From AP-15 sp963702685 (lineage in GTDB: Bacteria; Pseudomonadota; Alphaproteobacteria; ATCC43930; CGMCC-115725): 64,000 nucleotides of DNA. Numbering within the stretch: the first letter of the stretch is position 1; each line of letters opens with the position of its first letter. Below the pieces are notes generated by a model that had not been told where the DNA came from, searched no databases, and saw only the letters and a list, made by a program, of their open reading frames with translations. The stretch lies in contig CAVPDQ010000005.1 of NCBI GenBank assembly GCA_963702685.1, positions 211,561 through 275,560 on the forward strand, given 5' to 3'. Shown piece after piece: positions 27,068-37,300 of the stretch. A program made the translations under genes and the position numbers.

Positions 27068-29274
27068 TTATTTGCCGGTCGCTTTTTCTGGATCCCGATC
27101 GGAAATCGGAATCCCGGCTTTGGTGAGGGCATCGCAAAAGAGTTCGGCATGCGGGCTGGCGTTGCCGGGATAGCGACGCAGGAACCCTGCCACCGTCAGC
27201 CCGGGTTCGAGCTCGAGCAGTCGCCGCGCCGAGGTCCGGGCTTCGTGCTCTCGGCCGGCAAGCACCAGTGCGATTACGAGCTGCCGATACGCAGACGTGT
27301 AGGTGCGGTTCTCCCGCAAGGAGCGCAGAGCGCATTCGATCGCCCGTTCGTACTGGCCGTCGACGAGATACGCCATCGCGGCGTATGCCGCTATAGGCGT
27401 ACATCAGCGGGTCGTAGGGCGACAGCGCCATCGCCTTGTTGATCTCTTCGATGGCCCGAGGGCCATTGCCCATCCAGGCCTGCGCCGCGGCGCTCCACAT
27501 CCAAGCCGGCGCGGCATTGGCGTTGATCCGCAGCGCCGCCTCGAAGCGGCGGAAGGCGAGATCGAAATCCTTGTAGAGATAGGACGCGACCTGGCCGTGA
27601 ACCGCGAGCGCCATCGGCTCCATGCTGTCGCACTCGATCGCCGCGCGCGCAAAATGGTCGGCCTGCGCCGCGTCATCCGCTGGATCAGGCGACCATCCCT
27701 GTCCGACGCGCAGCACATGCCAGTAGCGCCCGCCAGGCGAGCGCGGCGGCGTAGCGCGGATCCTTTGCGATCGCCGCGTCGAACAACGCTTCCGACGTCT
27801 CGAACACCGCGCGCGACGAGTTGTGCATGTTCTCTTGGGCGCGCAGAAACAGCTCGTAGGCTTCGAGGCTGTCAGGCCGCTTGACGCGGATGCGGTTCAA
27901 CTCGGCCGCATGGAGATAGGGCGCGACCTTGCCGACGATCATCTCGCACAAGCGGTCCTGGACCTCGAAGAGGTCGGAAAACCGCTCGTCGAACTTTGAG
28001 AGCCAGAGCGCGGCGCCCTGCTGCGCATCGGTCAGCTCGATCGTCAGACGCAGGCGGTCTTCAACAACCCGCAGACTGCCGGAGATGACATAGCGGACCC
28101 CCAGCACATTGCCGATCTCGCGCGGATGGCGATCCTGGTTTCGGAAGGCCAGTGTCGACAACCGGGAGATGACGAAAAAATTCGGAACACGCGACAATGC
28201 TTCGATCAGATCCTCGACCAGCCCCTCGGCCACAAAGTGATGCGCCGGATCGTCGGTGAGATTGCTAAAGGGCAGCACGGCAATCGACGGCCCGCGCCTT
28301 GGCTCTTGCGCGAGACCCGAGGCCGGGACAGCGCCGGGCTCGCTTTGTCGCCTGATCTCCCAGCTGACCGGCGGAGGCGCCGGCGATTGGGCTTCCCAAA
28401 CCTCGCTCGACGGCATTCCCGCCGGTGCCGCAACCGTCGAAGCCAGTTCGGGCGCTTCGACCCGGACGGCTTCGTAGACGGCTACCGTCTCCTTTGACGG
28501 CGGCAGGTCGAGCATGTGCTCCAGCACTTGCCGACAGCGCTCGAATTCGCGCACCGCCTGGCCGCGGTCGCCCATTTGGGCAAACGCCTTCATCAGGCTG
28601 CGCACCGCGCCCTCGTGCGTGGGCTCGAAGTTGATCAGCCGCCGCGCGGCCGCGGCGCGCAGCTCCGGCCTTGCATTCTGTTCGGTCAGCCGGTCGAGCT
28701 CCGCCTCGAGTATCTTGCGCACGCGATCCTCAAAGCGCGTCCGCTCGGCTGCGAGCCACTGGTCGAAAGACGGCGTGATCCCGTCGAGATCTTCGAGGAG
28801 ACGTTCGCTGTAGGGCTGGACGAGATTGCTGGTGTCTGCGGTCGCGTCGGCGCCAGCCTCGAGGATCGCCTGGGCGTCGACCCAGCACTTCCGGTGATCG
28901 AGCTGAACGCCGTCGCGACCGATCTCGACGAGCCCCGGAACGTGGCGATTGACGATGCTGTTCAGCTCCGAAAGCGATTGGCGCAGGCTCATTCGCGCCT
29001 GCGCATCGGCCGAGCGCTCCCATAAGAGGCCAATAAGACGACTGCGCGAAATGCGCTCGCCTTGGGCGAGGCACAGGCAGGCCAACAAGCCGCGCGTTTT
29101 GCGTCCCCGCGGCAAAAAATCGGCGCCGCCCGGGGCGATCGCCCGCATCGTTCCGACCAGGTAGATTCTCGGCAGCGCCCGCGGCACCCACCCACCTGCA
29201 TAGGCGGGTGCGTCGTATTCTTCCGCCGAGCTGAGGTTTGATCTCACGCCGTCCTTGCCGCTTTCTGAGAGCAA
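27068..29274 (-). CDS. SARP/BTAD-TolB-TPR transcriptional activator, two frameshifts
   Basis: About 735 residues after joining. Residues about 35-110: winged-helix DNA-binding domain (RKTRGLLACLCLAQGERISR, LLWERSADAQARMSLRQ). About 170-270: BTAD repeats (FEDRVRKILEAELDRLTEQN). About 330-470: TolB/FlgO-like domain (IAVLPFSNLTDDPAHHFVAE, FFVISRLSTLAFRN). Then TPR repeats (DFDLAFRRFEAALRINANAA, GQYERAIECALRSLRENR). Shifts near 27713 and 27388. CadC-like one-component regulators with this layout control nearby genes; the target here is unknown. The TTG at 29274 is a possible start, GTG 29247 another. Confidence 0.75.
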
Positions 29275-29550
29275 GCGGCCATCCCAAACGCCGCCTCGTT
29301 ACCGGTCATTGTGCACCACCCCAGCATGATATCCACCCCAAATAGCCAAGTCACCTTTTTACACGGTCGCAACCGGCAGTGATTTTGGGTGAGAATCTCA
29401 TGCTGCCCGCGACTGTCGTCAGCCTCATTGGCGCAAGCGCGAAGGTCTAACGCAATTCGCTTGCCATTGCGATTGCAGTCGCCCGCACCACGGAGCCGGC
29501 TCGGCGCCGATGCGACGGCGCCAAGCGCAGCCCCGGGTCGATCCCGTCCT

Positions 29551-30645
29551 TCAGCTGATGCCGAGCAATTTTGCCGCGGTGCCGCCCAAGATCGCGATCT
29601 TGTCGGCGTCGCTGAGGCCGGGGATCGACAGGATGTGATCGACCGGCACCTTGTTCCACGGGAACGGGTAGTCGGTGCCGAGGATCACCTGACCCACACC
29701 CAATTCGGCGATCAGGTGGCGCATCGCCTCGGGCGTGAACATGATCGTGTCGAAAAAGAGCTGGCCGTCCTTCAGGTATTGCGTCGGTTTTTTCTTTGGC
29801 AGCGGGCCGACGCGGTCGGGGAAGGTCGTGCAGACCGCGTCCGAGCGCGCCGCATAAGACGGCAAAAAGCCGCCGCCATGCGCGGCGCAGATTTTGAGGC
29901 CCGGATAGCGGTCGAGCGTCCCTTCGAAGATCAAATGCGACAGCGCGATTGTGGTTTCGAGCGGGTTGCCGATCGTGTTGGTCAGGAGCCCGCTGCCGTC
30001 GAGCCGGCCGCTGGCGGCCAGCTCCCGGCTGCCGGTCGGGTGCATAAAGATCAGGATGCCGAGCTCCTCGGCCTTGGCCCAGACCGGGTTGAATTTCGGG
30101 TTCGCCAATTCCTCGCCGGCGACGCTGCCGCCGATCGACAGCCCGCGCAGCCCCAATGTCTTGACGGCGTATTCGATCTGCTCGGCCGCGAGCTGCGGAT
30201 GCTGCAAGGCGGCGGTGGCAAATGCGACAAAACGGTCGGGGTTGCCGGCGCAGAACTCGGCGAGCTTTTCGTTCTGGAGCCGGATCAGCTCGGCCGCCGC
30301 GTCGCGTTCGGCACGGTACCAATAGGGGTTGATGCTGAGCGCCTCGACATCGACCCCCTCGGCGTCCATCTCGGCGATGCGGTCGGACAGGTTCGACCAC
30401 AAGAGGCTCGGCGCTTCGAGCGGGTGGTTGATGATGGCCGCCGCCTCCGGGACGATGGTATGGGCGTGGATATCGACGGTCTTGACCCGCTTGCCGTTGA
30501 CCACGGCCTCGCGCCGCCGCCCCGGCTGCGCCCGCCCGGTACCACTCCCGCCCGAGGCCCCGCCCGAAGCCGCGCTCGTCATCGCGCAGCCGATAAAGGC
30601 GAGCCCGGCCAAGGCGCTCGTCACCAATTCTCCACCCATCACCAT
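29551..30645 (-). CDS. Amidohydrolase family 2 (ACMSD-like metal-dependent hydrolase), exported
   Basis: A 364-residue TIM-barrel hydrolase. The metal motif HxH is in KTVDIHAHTIVPEA; a His in FMHPTG, another in CAAHGGGFLPSY and Asp in ILGTDYPFP complete the site. The N-terminus (MVMGGELVTSALAGLAFIGC) looks like a lipoprotein or Tat-like signal, so it may act in the periplasm. Substrates of this family are carboxylated aromatics or lactones; none is indicated here. Confidence 0.85.
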   Translation of the reverse strand: MVMGGELVTSALAGLAFIGCAMTSAASGGASGGSGTGRAQPGRRREAVVNGKRVKTVDIHAHTIVPEAAAIINHPLEAPSLLWSNLSDRIAEMDAEGVDVEALSINPYWYRAERDAAAELIRLQNEKLAEFCAGNPDRFVAFATAALQHPQLAAEQIEYAVKTLGLRGLSIGGSVAGEELANPKFNPVWAKAEELGILIFMHPTGSRELAASGRLDGSGLLTNTIGNPLETTIALSHLIFEGTLDRYPGLKICAAHGGGFLPSYAARSDAVCTTFPDRVGPLPKKKPTQYLKDGQLFFDTIMFTPEAMRHLIAELGVGQVILGTDYPFPWNKVPVDHILSIPGLSDADKIAILGGTAAKLLGIS

Positions 30646-30748
30646 GTCGTCCTCCGCATCGATCCCGATGATCGCTCGCGGCCGAGCCTACTACGCCGCG
30701 GCCGGCGCGCAAGCGATCGAATGCGGGTCGCGCGACGCTGGCGCAACG

Positions 30749-31012
30749 CTAGTGTCGGGAGCCGCTCCCGATCGAGCGCGGGCGACGCGCCGCCGCAACC
30801 GCCTTTTCGAATTCGGCCAGGGTCTCGCAGATGCGCAAATTGCAGCGCGGATCGCGCGCCGCTTCGGCCAACAGCGCACGCTGGTCATAGCGCGCCTCGC
30901 CGACGCAGCGATAGCCGAACGAGCTTTTCATCCCCTCGGCCGCGCTGAACGCATCGTAGCCGTATTTGCCGCCGCGTTCGAGCAGCGGACCGACATAAAG
31001 GTCGTCGGACAT
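30749..31012 (-). CDS. Hypothetical protein
   Basis: An 87-residue frame, MSDDLYVGPLLERGGKYGYD, followed by SFGYRCVGEARYDQRALLAE and a helical C-terminus. Base usage is like the neighbours. I recognise no family. Start could also be ATG at 31018. Stands between the amidohydrolase and HAD genes. Confidence 0.45.
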   Translation of the reverse strand: MSDDLYVGPLLERGGKYGYDAFSAAEGMKSSFGYRCVGEARYDQRALLAEAARDPRCNLRICETLAEFEKAVAAARRPRSIGSGSRH

Positions 31013-31233
31013 GAACATCCTCGTCTGATTGCCTCTGTCGTCAAGCCGAACGGGCGCCGGTGCCGGCATGTTCCGCTTAATTCGGCAACGATGAGTAAAC
31101 GAACGTTATCATGAGGACGATGGCGTGTTGCATCAGTCTCGATTCGGTAAGCGTCATTTATCTCGTGCTTGTGGACAATGCTTCGTCACGGCGCTTGACC
31201 GGGACGGTGCGATCGCCGAGGTTGCGGCCCGTC

Positions 31234-32106
31234 ATGGCTCTGCGGCTGATCGACGGTGTCGGCGAATTGGCGCCGCGCTATGAGGGGCTGATCCTCGACC
31301 TGTGGGGCGTCGTCCATGACGGGGTGGCGCCGATGCCGGGCGCGATCGAATGCATGCGTGCCCTGATCGCCGCCGAAAAGCGCATCATCCTGTTGTCGAA
31401 CGCGCCGCGCCGCGCCGACGATGTGGTTCGCCGCATCGAGGCGATCGGGGTCCCGGCGGATGCCTATCACGCGGTGATGTCGTCGGGCGAGGAGGCGTGG
31501 CAGCACCTGCATGACCGCGACGACCCGTTTTACGCGGCGCTCGGCCGGCGCTGCCTCCATATCGGCTCCGATCGCGACCTCGAAATCCGCGACGGGCTCG
31601 GGCTCGATTTTGTCGATAGCGCCCTGGCGGCGGATTTCATCCTGAACACCGGGCCGGCCGGCTGGGACGACACGGTCGAGGATTATGCGCCGCTGTTGCG
31701 GCGGGGGCTGGCGCGCGATCTGCCGATGGTCTGCGCCAACCCCGATCTCGTCGTCATGCACGGCGCGCGGCTGGCGTTGTGCGCCGGCGCCTTGGCGCAA
31801 TGGTACGAGGCGGAGGGCGGACATGTGCGCTGGCACGGCAAGCCGTTTGCCTCGGTCTATGATTCCTGCCTCGCCCGGCTCGGCATTGCCGACCGGTCGC
31901 GTCTGCTGGCCGTCGGCGACAGCCTGCGCACCGACATCGCCGGGGCCGGTGCTGCCGGGATCGACAGCCTGCTGATCGCCGGCGGGATCCACGCCGAGGA
32001 GTTCGGCATGGCCGGCGGCGGGCCGCCCGATCTCGACCGCATCGAAGCCGCGCTCGGCGCCGTGCCTTATCGCCCGGTCGCGGTTGCCGGCCGCTTTATC
32101 TGGTGA
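31234..32106 (+). CDS. TIGR01459-type HAD class IIA phosphatase
   Basis: A 290-residue HAD IIA hydrolase. Motif I is YEGLILDLWGVVHDGVAPM, motif II IILLSNAPRRADD, and motif III/IV WHGKPFASVY...LAVGDSLRTDIAGA. The protein resembles the alphaproteobacterial 4-nitrophenylphosphatase/NagD-like group TIGR01459. Start ATG 31234 (MALRLIDGVGELAP). The 120 in-frame upstream codons are not conserved. Substrate likely a nucleotide or sugar phosphate. Confidence 0.85.
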   Translation: MALRLIDGVGELAPRYEGLILDLWGVVHDGVAPMPGAIECMRALIAAEKRIILLSNAPRRADDVVRRIEAIGVPADAYHAVMSSGEEAWQHLHDRDDPFYAALGRRCLHIGSDRDLEIRDGLGLDFVDSALAADFILNTGPAGWDDTVEDYAPLLRRGLARDLPMVCANPDLVVMHGARLALCAGALAQWYEAEGGHVRWHGKPFASVYDSCLARLGIADRSRLLAVGDSLRTDIAGAGAAGIDSLLIAGGIHAEEFGMAGGGPPDLDRIEAALGAVPYRPVAVAGRFIW

Positions 32107-32116
32107 GAGCAGCCGC

Positions 32117-32458
32117 TCAGTCGGATGGCCGGTGCAGCATTCGGTCGCGCAGCCCGGTGTCGTAGTCACGGCCGAGCGGCGTCAGCAGGTCGCCGGTCGC
32201 CGGGTGCGATCGAATCAGCCCCTTGCGGTCGAGCGCCATCCAGACACCCGCATTGCGCAGCCCGGTCGCGTCACGCGAAGCGACGACCGCCTCGCCCAGA
32301 TGAAAATGGTCGCCATGCGGCTGCGGCAGGGCGGTGATGACGGTGCAGCCCTCCTCGCCCGGACGCGAGTATTCCGGCAGCTGCGCCAATTCTTGCAGCA
32401 GGGTCAGGGTCTTGAGCTGCAGCGGGTTGAGGCCGAGCGGATTGTGCTTTAGCGGCAT
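32117..32458 (-). CDS. Conserved hypothetical protein
   Basis: 113 residues, MPLKHNPLGLNPLQLKTLTL, with a His-rich segment PQPHGDHFHLGEAVVASRD and WMALDRKGLIRSHPA. I do not recognise a named domain; the look is that of the small alphaproteobacterial proteins found beside ArsR regulators. Convergent with the HAD gene (10-bp gap). Confidence 0.6.
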   Translation of the reverse strand: MPLKHNPLGLNPLQLKTLTLLQELAQLPEYSRPGEEGCTVITALPQPHGDHFHLGEAVVASRDATGLRNAGVWMALDRKGLIRSHPATGDLLTPLGRDYDTGLRDRMLHRPSD

Positions 32459-32499
32459 GACGCCTGCTTAGCCAAAGGGGCCGGGCGGCGCAACCAGCC

Positions 32500-33201
32500 T
32501 TATGCGGCAACCCGAAGCTCGATGCCAAAGGTTTGGGCGAAGCCGCGCTCGCCCTCGCGGCGGATCTCGACGGCGCGGGTGTCGCGCAGGCGCCCGATCC
32601 AGCCGAGATCGAAGCAGCGCACGGCAAGCGCGGCGCCCAATGCCCCGGCGAGATGCGGGCGGCGCTCGCTCCAATCGAGGCAGGGGCGGCAAAAGACACG
32701 GCGTCCCTTGGCGAGGCGATCGAGGTCCAAGCCAAAGCCGGCGAGGAAGTCTTCGCCCGTTGCCGTGACCATGCCGCCATCCTGGCTCAGCTCCACATGG
32801 CGGCTGGCGACGAGCGCATCGGCCAGTGCTACGCCGAGGCGGCCCGCCAGATGGTCGTAGCAGGTGCGCGCATTGCGCAGCGCCTCGCCGCCGCGCCAGC
32901 GCGGCTGGGCAAGCGAGGTGCCGTCCGCCGCCACCGCCATGATCGCTTCGAGCATTTGTCCGACGAGCGGCGAGGCGAGCCGGTAATAGGCGTGGCGCCC
33001 CTGCCGGGCCTGGCACAGCAGCCGCGCCTCGGTCATCCGCGCGAGATGGCCGCTCGCCGTCTGGGCCGAGACCCCGGCGGCACGAGCCAGCTCGCCCGCG
33101 GTCAGGGCACGGCCGTCGAGCAAGGCAGTCAGCACATTGGCGCGGGCCGGGCTGCCGACCAGCGCTGCGATTTCGGCGATCGAGGGATATGCAGCAGTCA
33201 T
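32500..33201 (-). CDS. ArsR-family transcriptional regulator
   Basis: A 233-residue winged-helix protein. The N-terminal HTH reads IAALVGSPARANVLTALLDG...AGELARAAGVSAQTASGHL and RQGRHAYYRLASPLVGQ. The C-terminal half (CFDLGWIGRLRDTRAVEIRR) is longer than in metal-sensing ArsR proteins; its CRPCLDWSERRPHLAG segment may be a ligand-binding region. Start ATG 33201; the upstream residues are unlike the family. Target unknown. Confidence 0.85.
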   Translation of the reverse strand: MTAAYPSIAEIAALVGSPARANVLTALLDGRALTAGELARAAGVSAQTASGHLARMTEARLLCQARQGRHAYYRLASPLVGQMLEAIMAVAADGTSLAQPRWRGGEALRNARTCYDHLAGRLGVALADALVASRHVELSQDGGMVTATGEDFLAGFGLDLDRLAKGRRVFCRPCLDWSERRPHLAGALGAALAVRCFDLGWIGRLRDTRAVEIRREGERGFAQTFGIELRVAA

Positions 33202-33232
33202 GCCGCCGAAGATGGCGTCGCCGCCGCCGATG

Positions 33233-34141
33233 TCATCCGCCGAGATTTCGGAATTCGCCGAAGCGTCGCCCGGCGCGGCCGGCGTGGTCATGGCGGGACC
33301 AAAAGAGGTCGCCCACCAACGGCAAATGATCCGAGGCGAGGCGCGCGAGCGGGGTGCGGCAGACCGAGACATCACCCAACACCGCCGGCCCGTCGGTATA
33401 GATGCGATCGAGCGGCAGCACCGGCAGCCACGATGGAAAGGTGCGCGGCGCCGGACTCGGGCCGAGCCGGCGGTCGAGCATATCGATGACCCCGCTGCGC
33501 CCGCGCCATTCGTTGAGGTCGCCCATCAGCAGCACCGCATCGGCCGCCTCCCGATTTGCCGCTGGGGGCTCGCCCAGCGCCGCGACCAGCCGGTTCGCCT
33601 GCAGTCGCCGCTCGCCGGCATGGAGGCCGAAATGAGTGGCGACAACGCGCAAGACGCGATCGCCGGCCTCGAGCTCGGCATCGATCGCGCCGCGCGGCTC
33701 GTGGCCCGGTATCGTCAGGTCGATCGAGCGGGCGCGGAGCACCGGCAGCCGGGTCAGGATGGCGTTGAGAAAGTGCCGGCGGTGCGCGCGAATGCCGCTG
33801 CCGAGGATCACCCGGCAGCCGGTAGCCTCGCCGAGATATTCCCATTGGTCGGCGTGGCGGCCGATGGTGGGATTGGCGCCGACCTCTTGCAGGCAGACGA
33901 TATCGGCGCCGATGCCGCGCAACACCGCGGCGACCCGCGCCGGGTCGCAACGCCGATCGACGCCGACGCAGGCATGGATGTTGTAGGTCGCAACCTTGAG
34001 GCAGCCTCGATCCGGTGCCGCCGCGGCGACCGATCCTCCCGCAGCGCTGCTGCGCGGCACCGCTCGCGTCCGGTCGTCCTGTGCCGGCGCGTGGTCGCGC
34101 CCCGACCGCATTCCGGTCGGCTTTGGCCTCTTCTGCCCCAT
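33233..34141 (-). CDS. Endonuclease/exonuclease/phosphatase (EEP) family protein
   Basis: A 302-residue EEP-fold enzyme. ATYNIHACVGVD, IVCLQEVG, ATHFGLHAGERRLQ, LLMGDLNEW and LASDHLPLVGDL are the metal- and phosphate-binding motifs, including the catalytic Asn/Asp of the DLNEW block and His in SDHLP. The N-terminal 45 residues are poorly ordered and Arg-rich. Substrates could be nucleic acid, phospholipid or sphingolipid. Confidence 0.85.
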   Translation of the reverse strand: MGQKRPKPTGMRSGRDHAPAQDDRTRAVPRSSAAGGSVAAAAPDRGCLKVATYNIHACVGVDRRCDPARVAAVLRGIGADIVCLQEVGANPTIGRHADQWEYLGEATGCRVILGSGIRAHRRHFLNAILTRLPVLRARSIDLTIPGHEPRGAIDAELEAGDRVLRVVATHFGLHAGERRLQANRLVAALGEPPAANREAADAVLLMGDLNEWRGRSGVIDMLDRRLGPSPAPRTFPSWLPVLPLDRIYTDGPAVLGDVSVCRTPLARLASDHLPLVGDLFWSRHDHAGRAGRRFGEFRNLGG

Positions 34142-34263
34142 GCCGTCAGACCCTATCGCAATTCTCGCAGCAGATCGTTGACCCTCGGCCCGAGAGGGCG
34201 CGGCTTGACAACGCAGCGCCGCAACCCTACCCGTTCGGCGCTCTCGACCGACCCTGGAGCGCC

Positions 34264-35679
34264 ATGCTCGACCACAAATATGCGGCCTTTTCCGGGCGCC
34301 TCGTGATCGTCGGCTTTGGCAGCATCGGCCAGGGCGTCCTGCCGCTGCTGCTGCGCCATATCGACATCGCCCCGCACCGGATCACGATCGTTACCGCCGA
34401 GTCGCGCGGACACGATGTCGCAGCCGAATATGGGATCGCTTTTGTCGAGACCGCGCTGACCCGCGCGAATTATCGCGCGGTGCTCGAGCCGCGTCTCGGG
34501 AGCGGCGATTTTCTGCTCAATGTCTCGGTCGATGTGTCGAGCACGGCGTTGATCGAGCTGTGCCGGGAGCGGGGCGCGCTGTACCTCGACACCTGTATCG
34601 AGCCGTGGCCGGGCGGCTACACCGATCCGGGGCTGTCGCCATCGGCGCGCTCCAACTACGCGCTGCGGGAGGGCGTCTTGGCGCTGCGCGCCGGCCGGCC
34701 GGGCGGACCGACTGCGGTCCTGACCCACGGCGCCAATCCGGGGCTCGTCTCGCATTTTGTCAAGCAAGCGCTCCTCGACCTCGCCGGCGATGCGGGGATC
34801 GCGACGGATCGGCCGGTGCGGCGCGAGGATTGGGGCGGTCTTGGCGAGCGGCTCGGCATCAAGGCAATCCACATTGCCGAGCGCGACACCCAGGTTGCGG
34901 CGATGCCCAAGGCGCCGGGCGAATTTGTCAACACCTGGTCGATCGACGGTTTTGTCAGCGAAGGCTCGCAACCCGCCGAGCTCGGCTGGGGCACGCATGA
35001 GCGGCATTTTCCGGTCGATGGGCAGCGGCACGATTTTGGCGGCGGCGCGGCGATCTATCTGTTGCGCCCGGGGGCGGCGACGCGAGTGCGCAGCTGGACC
35101 CCGCTCGAAGGCGCCTATCACGGCTTTCTGATCACGCATAGCGAGTCGATCTCGATTGCCGATTACCTGACGCTCGGCGCGGGCGAGGCGCTGCGCTATC
35201 GGCCGACCTGCCACTATGCCTATCACCCGTGCGACGACGCGGTGCTGAGCCTGCACGAATTTGCCGGCAAGAACTGGCGGCTGCAGGCGAAGAAGCGGCT
35301 GATGATGGACGAGATCACGACCGGCATCGACGAGCTCGGCGTGCTGCTGATGGGTGCGCCGGGCGGGGTCTATTGGTATGGCTCGCGCCTCACGATCGAC
35401 GAGGCGCGGCGGGTGGCGCCGCACAACAACGCGACCTCGCTGCAGGTGACCGCGGCGGTGCTGGCCGGTGTCGTCTGGGCGATCGAGCACCCGGACGCAG
35501 GCATCGTCGAGCCCGAGGAGATGGATTTTGCGCGCATCCTCGAGATAGCGCGGCCCTATCTCGGCGAGCTCGTCGGCGTCCACGGCGACTGGACCCCGCT
35601 CGCCGGTCGCGAAAGCCTCTTCGCCGAAGAGCTCGACCGCAGCGACCCGTGGCAATTCAAGAACATCCGCGTCTTATGA
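34264..35679 (+). CDS. hss: Homospermidine synthase
   Basis: A 471-residue NAD-dependent enzyme that makes sym-homospermidine from two putrescines. The Rossmann GxGxxG is GRLVIVGFGSIGQGVLP, and TCIEPWPGGY and NSWSIDGFVSEG-like regions (here TWSIDGFVSEG) match the family. FVKQALLDLA and NWRLQAKKRLMMDE follow. Length is that of the typical bacterial Hss. Start ATG 34264. Confidence 0.9.
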   Translation: MLDHKYAAFSGRLVIVGFGSIGQGVLPLLLRHIDIAPHRITIVTAESRGHDVAAEYGIAFVETALTRANYRAVLEPRLGSGDFLLNVSVDVSSTALIELCRERGALYLDTCIEPWPGGYTDPGLSPSARSNYALREGVLALRAGRPGGPTAVLTHGANPGLVSHFVKQALLDLAGDAGIATDRPVRREDWGGLGERLGIKAIHIAERDTQVAAMPKAPGEFVNTWSIDGFVSEGSQPAELGWGTHERHFPVDGQRHDFGGGAAIYLLRPGAATRVRSWTPLEGAYHGFLITHSESISIADYLTLGAGEALRYRPTCHYAYHPCDDAVLSLHEFAGKNWRLQAKKRLMMDEITTGIDELGVLLMGAPGGVYWYGSRLTIDEARRVAPHNNATSLQVTAAVLAGVVWAIEHPDAGIVEPEEMDFARILEIARPYLGELVGVHGDWTPLAGRESLFAEELDRSDPWQFKNIRVL

Positions 35680-35854
35680 CGCCATAGCTCGACGAGCTGC
35701 CAAGAACGGAACCTGAAAGATGAAGCTGCGCATCGCTTGAAAACTCGCACCGACAGCCTAAAATGAACAAAGCTTTGTGTTCCTTCCTTGTTCCTTTCGC
35801 CGATTTGGGCAGGCGATCCACTTCTGCACGCACGGCTGACGGTGCGGGCTCCGC

Positions 35855-37300
35855 CTATCCTGCCAGCCTTTTGCGCAGGAGCTCGTTGACGAGGGCGGGA
35901 TTGGCCTTGCCTTGGGTGGCGCGCATGACCTGCCCGACAAAAAATCCGTAAAGCTTGTCGCGGCCGGCGCGGTATTCGGCGACCTTGCCGGCATTGGCGG
36001 CGAGCACCGAGTCGATCGCGGCGGCGATCGCACCCAAATCGGTGACCTGGCGCAGCTCTTTGCGCTCGACGATCGCGGCCGGATCGGCGCCCGAGGCGAC
36101 CATCTCGGCGAAGACATCCTTGGCCAGGCGGCCGGAGATCGTGCCGTCGGCGATCAGGTCGATCAGCGCGCCGAGCTGCGCCGGCGAGACCGGCGATTGC
36201 TCGATGCCGATCCCGAGCCGGTTCAGCGCGCCGAACAGGTCGCCGATGACCCAGTTCGCGGCAATCCCGGCGTTGCGGCCGACCGCCACCTCTTCAAAGA
36301 ACCGCGCGACCGCCCGGTCGGCGACCAGCACCGCCGCCTCCTCGTCCGGCAGACCGAGCGCCGACACGAAACGCGCTTTCTTCGCATCGGGCAATTCGGG
36401 CAAGCGCGCGCGCAGCCCCTCGACCCAATCGCGATCGAGCACCAACGGCAACAGGTCGGGGTCGGGGAAATAGCGGTAGTCGTGCGCCTCCTCCTTCGAG
36501 CGCATCGGCCGAGTGATCCCGCGCGCGACATCGAAAAGCCGGGTTTCCTGCGCGACCCTGCCGCCCTCCTCGAGCAATTCGACCTGGCGCCCGGCCTCGT
36601 ATTCGATCGCCTGCATGACATGGCGGACCGAGTTCAGGTTCTTGATCTCGCAGCGCGTGCCATAGGGCTCGCCCGGCCGCCGCATCGAGACATTGGCGTC
36701 GCAGCGCAGCGAGCCCTCTTCCATATTGCCGTCGCAGGTGCCCAGATAGCGCAGGATCGAGCGCAATTTGCGCAGGTAGAGCCCGGCCTCCTCGGCGCTC
36801 CTCAGATCGGGCTCGGACACGATCTCCATCAGCCCGACCCCGGCCCGGTTGAGGTCGATATAGGTCAAATGCGGGTGCTGATCGTGCAGGCTCTTGCCGG
36901 CGTCCTGCTCGAGATGGAGACGGGTGATGCCGATCTCGCGCATGGTTCCGTCGGGCATGTCGAGCACGATCCGGCCGCGGCCCACGACCGGCTGTAAATA
37001 TTGCGAGATCTGATAGCCGGCCGGCAGGTCCGGGTAGAAATAGTTTTTGCGGTCGAAGACGCTCACGAGGTTGATCTCGGCATCGAGGCCGAGCCCGGTC
37101 TTGACCGCCTCTTCGACACAGTGGCGGTTGATCACCGGCAGCATGCCGGGGAAGGCGGCATCGACCGGCGAGACCTGGGTATTTGGCTCGGCCCCGAACG
37201 CGGTTGCCGCACCCGAAAACAATTTGGCCTGCGAGACGATCTGGGCATGCACTTCGAGCCCGATCACAGTCTGCCACGGCCCGGTGCGCCCCTCGATCAT
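35855..37300 (-). CDS. gatB: Aspartyl/glutamyl-tRNA amidotransferase subunit B
   Basis: A 481-residue subunit that binds the misacylated tRNA and phosphorylates it. QTVIGLEVHAQI, KNYFYPDLPAGYQISQ, EDAGKSLH-like EQDAGKSLHD, LMEIVSEPDLRS and GTRCEIKNLNS are GatB signatures. The C-terminal YqeY/helical domain ends ALVNELLRKRLAG. The ATG (37298-37300) overlaps the gatA stop. Intact frame. Confidence 0.97.
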   Translation of the reverse strand: MIEGRTGPWQTVIGLEVHAQIVSQAKLFSGAATAFGAEPNTQVSPVDAAFPGMLPVINRHCVEEAVKTGLGLDAEINLVSVFDRKNYFYPDLPAGYQISQYLQPVVGRGRIVLDMPDGTMREIGITRLHLEQDAGKSLHDQHPHLTYIDLNRAGVGLMEIVSEPDLRSAEEAGLYLRKLRSILRYLGTCDGNMEEGSLRCDANVSMRRPGEPYGTRCEIKNLNSVRHVMQAIEYEAGRQVELLEEGGRVAQETRLFDVARGITRPMRSKEEAHDYRYFPDPDLLPLVLDRDWVEGLRARLPELPDAKKARFVSALGLPDEEAAVLVADRAVARFFEEVAVGRNAGIAANWVIGDLFGALNRLGIGIEQSPVSPAQLGALIDLIADGTISGRLAKDVFAEMVASGADPAAIVERKELRQVTDLGAIAAAIDSVLAANAGKVAEYRAGRDKLYGFFVGQVMRATQGKANPALVNELLRKRLAG

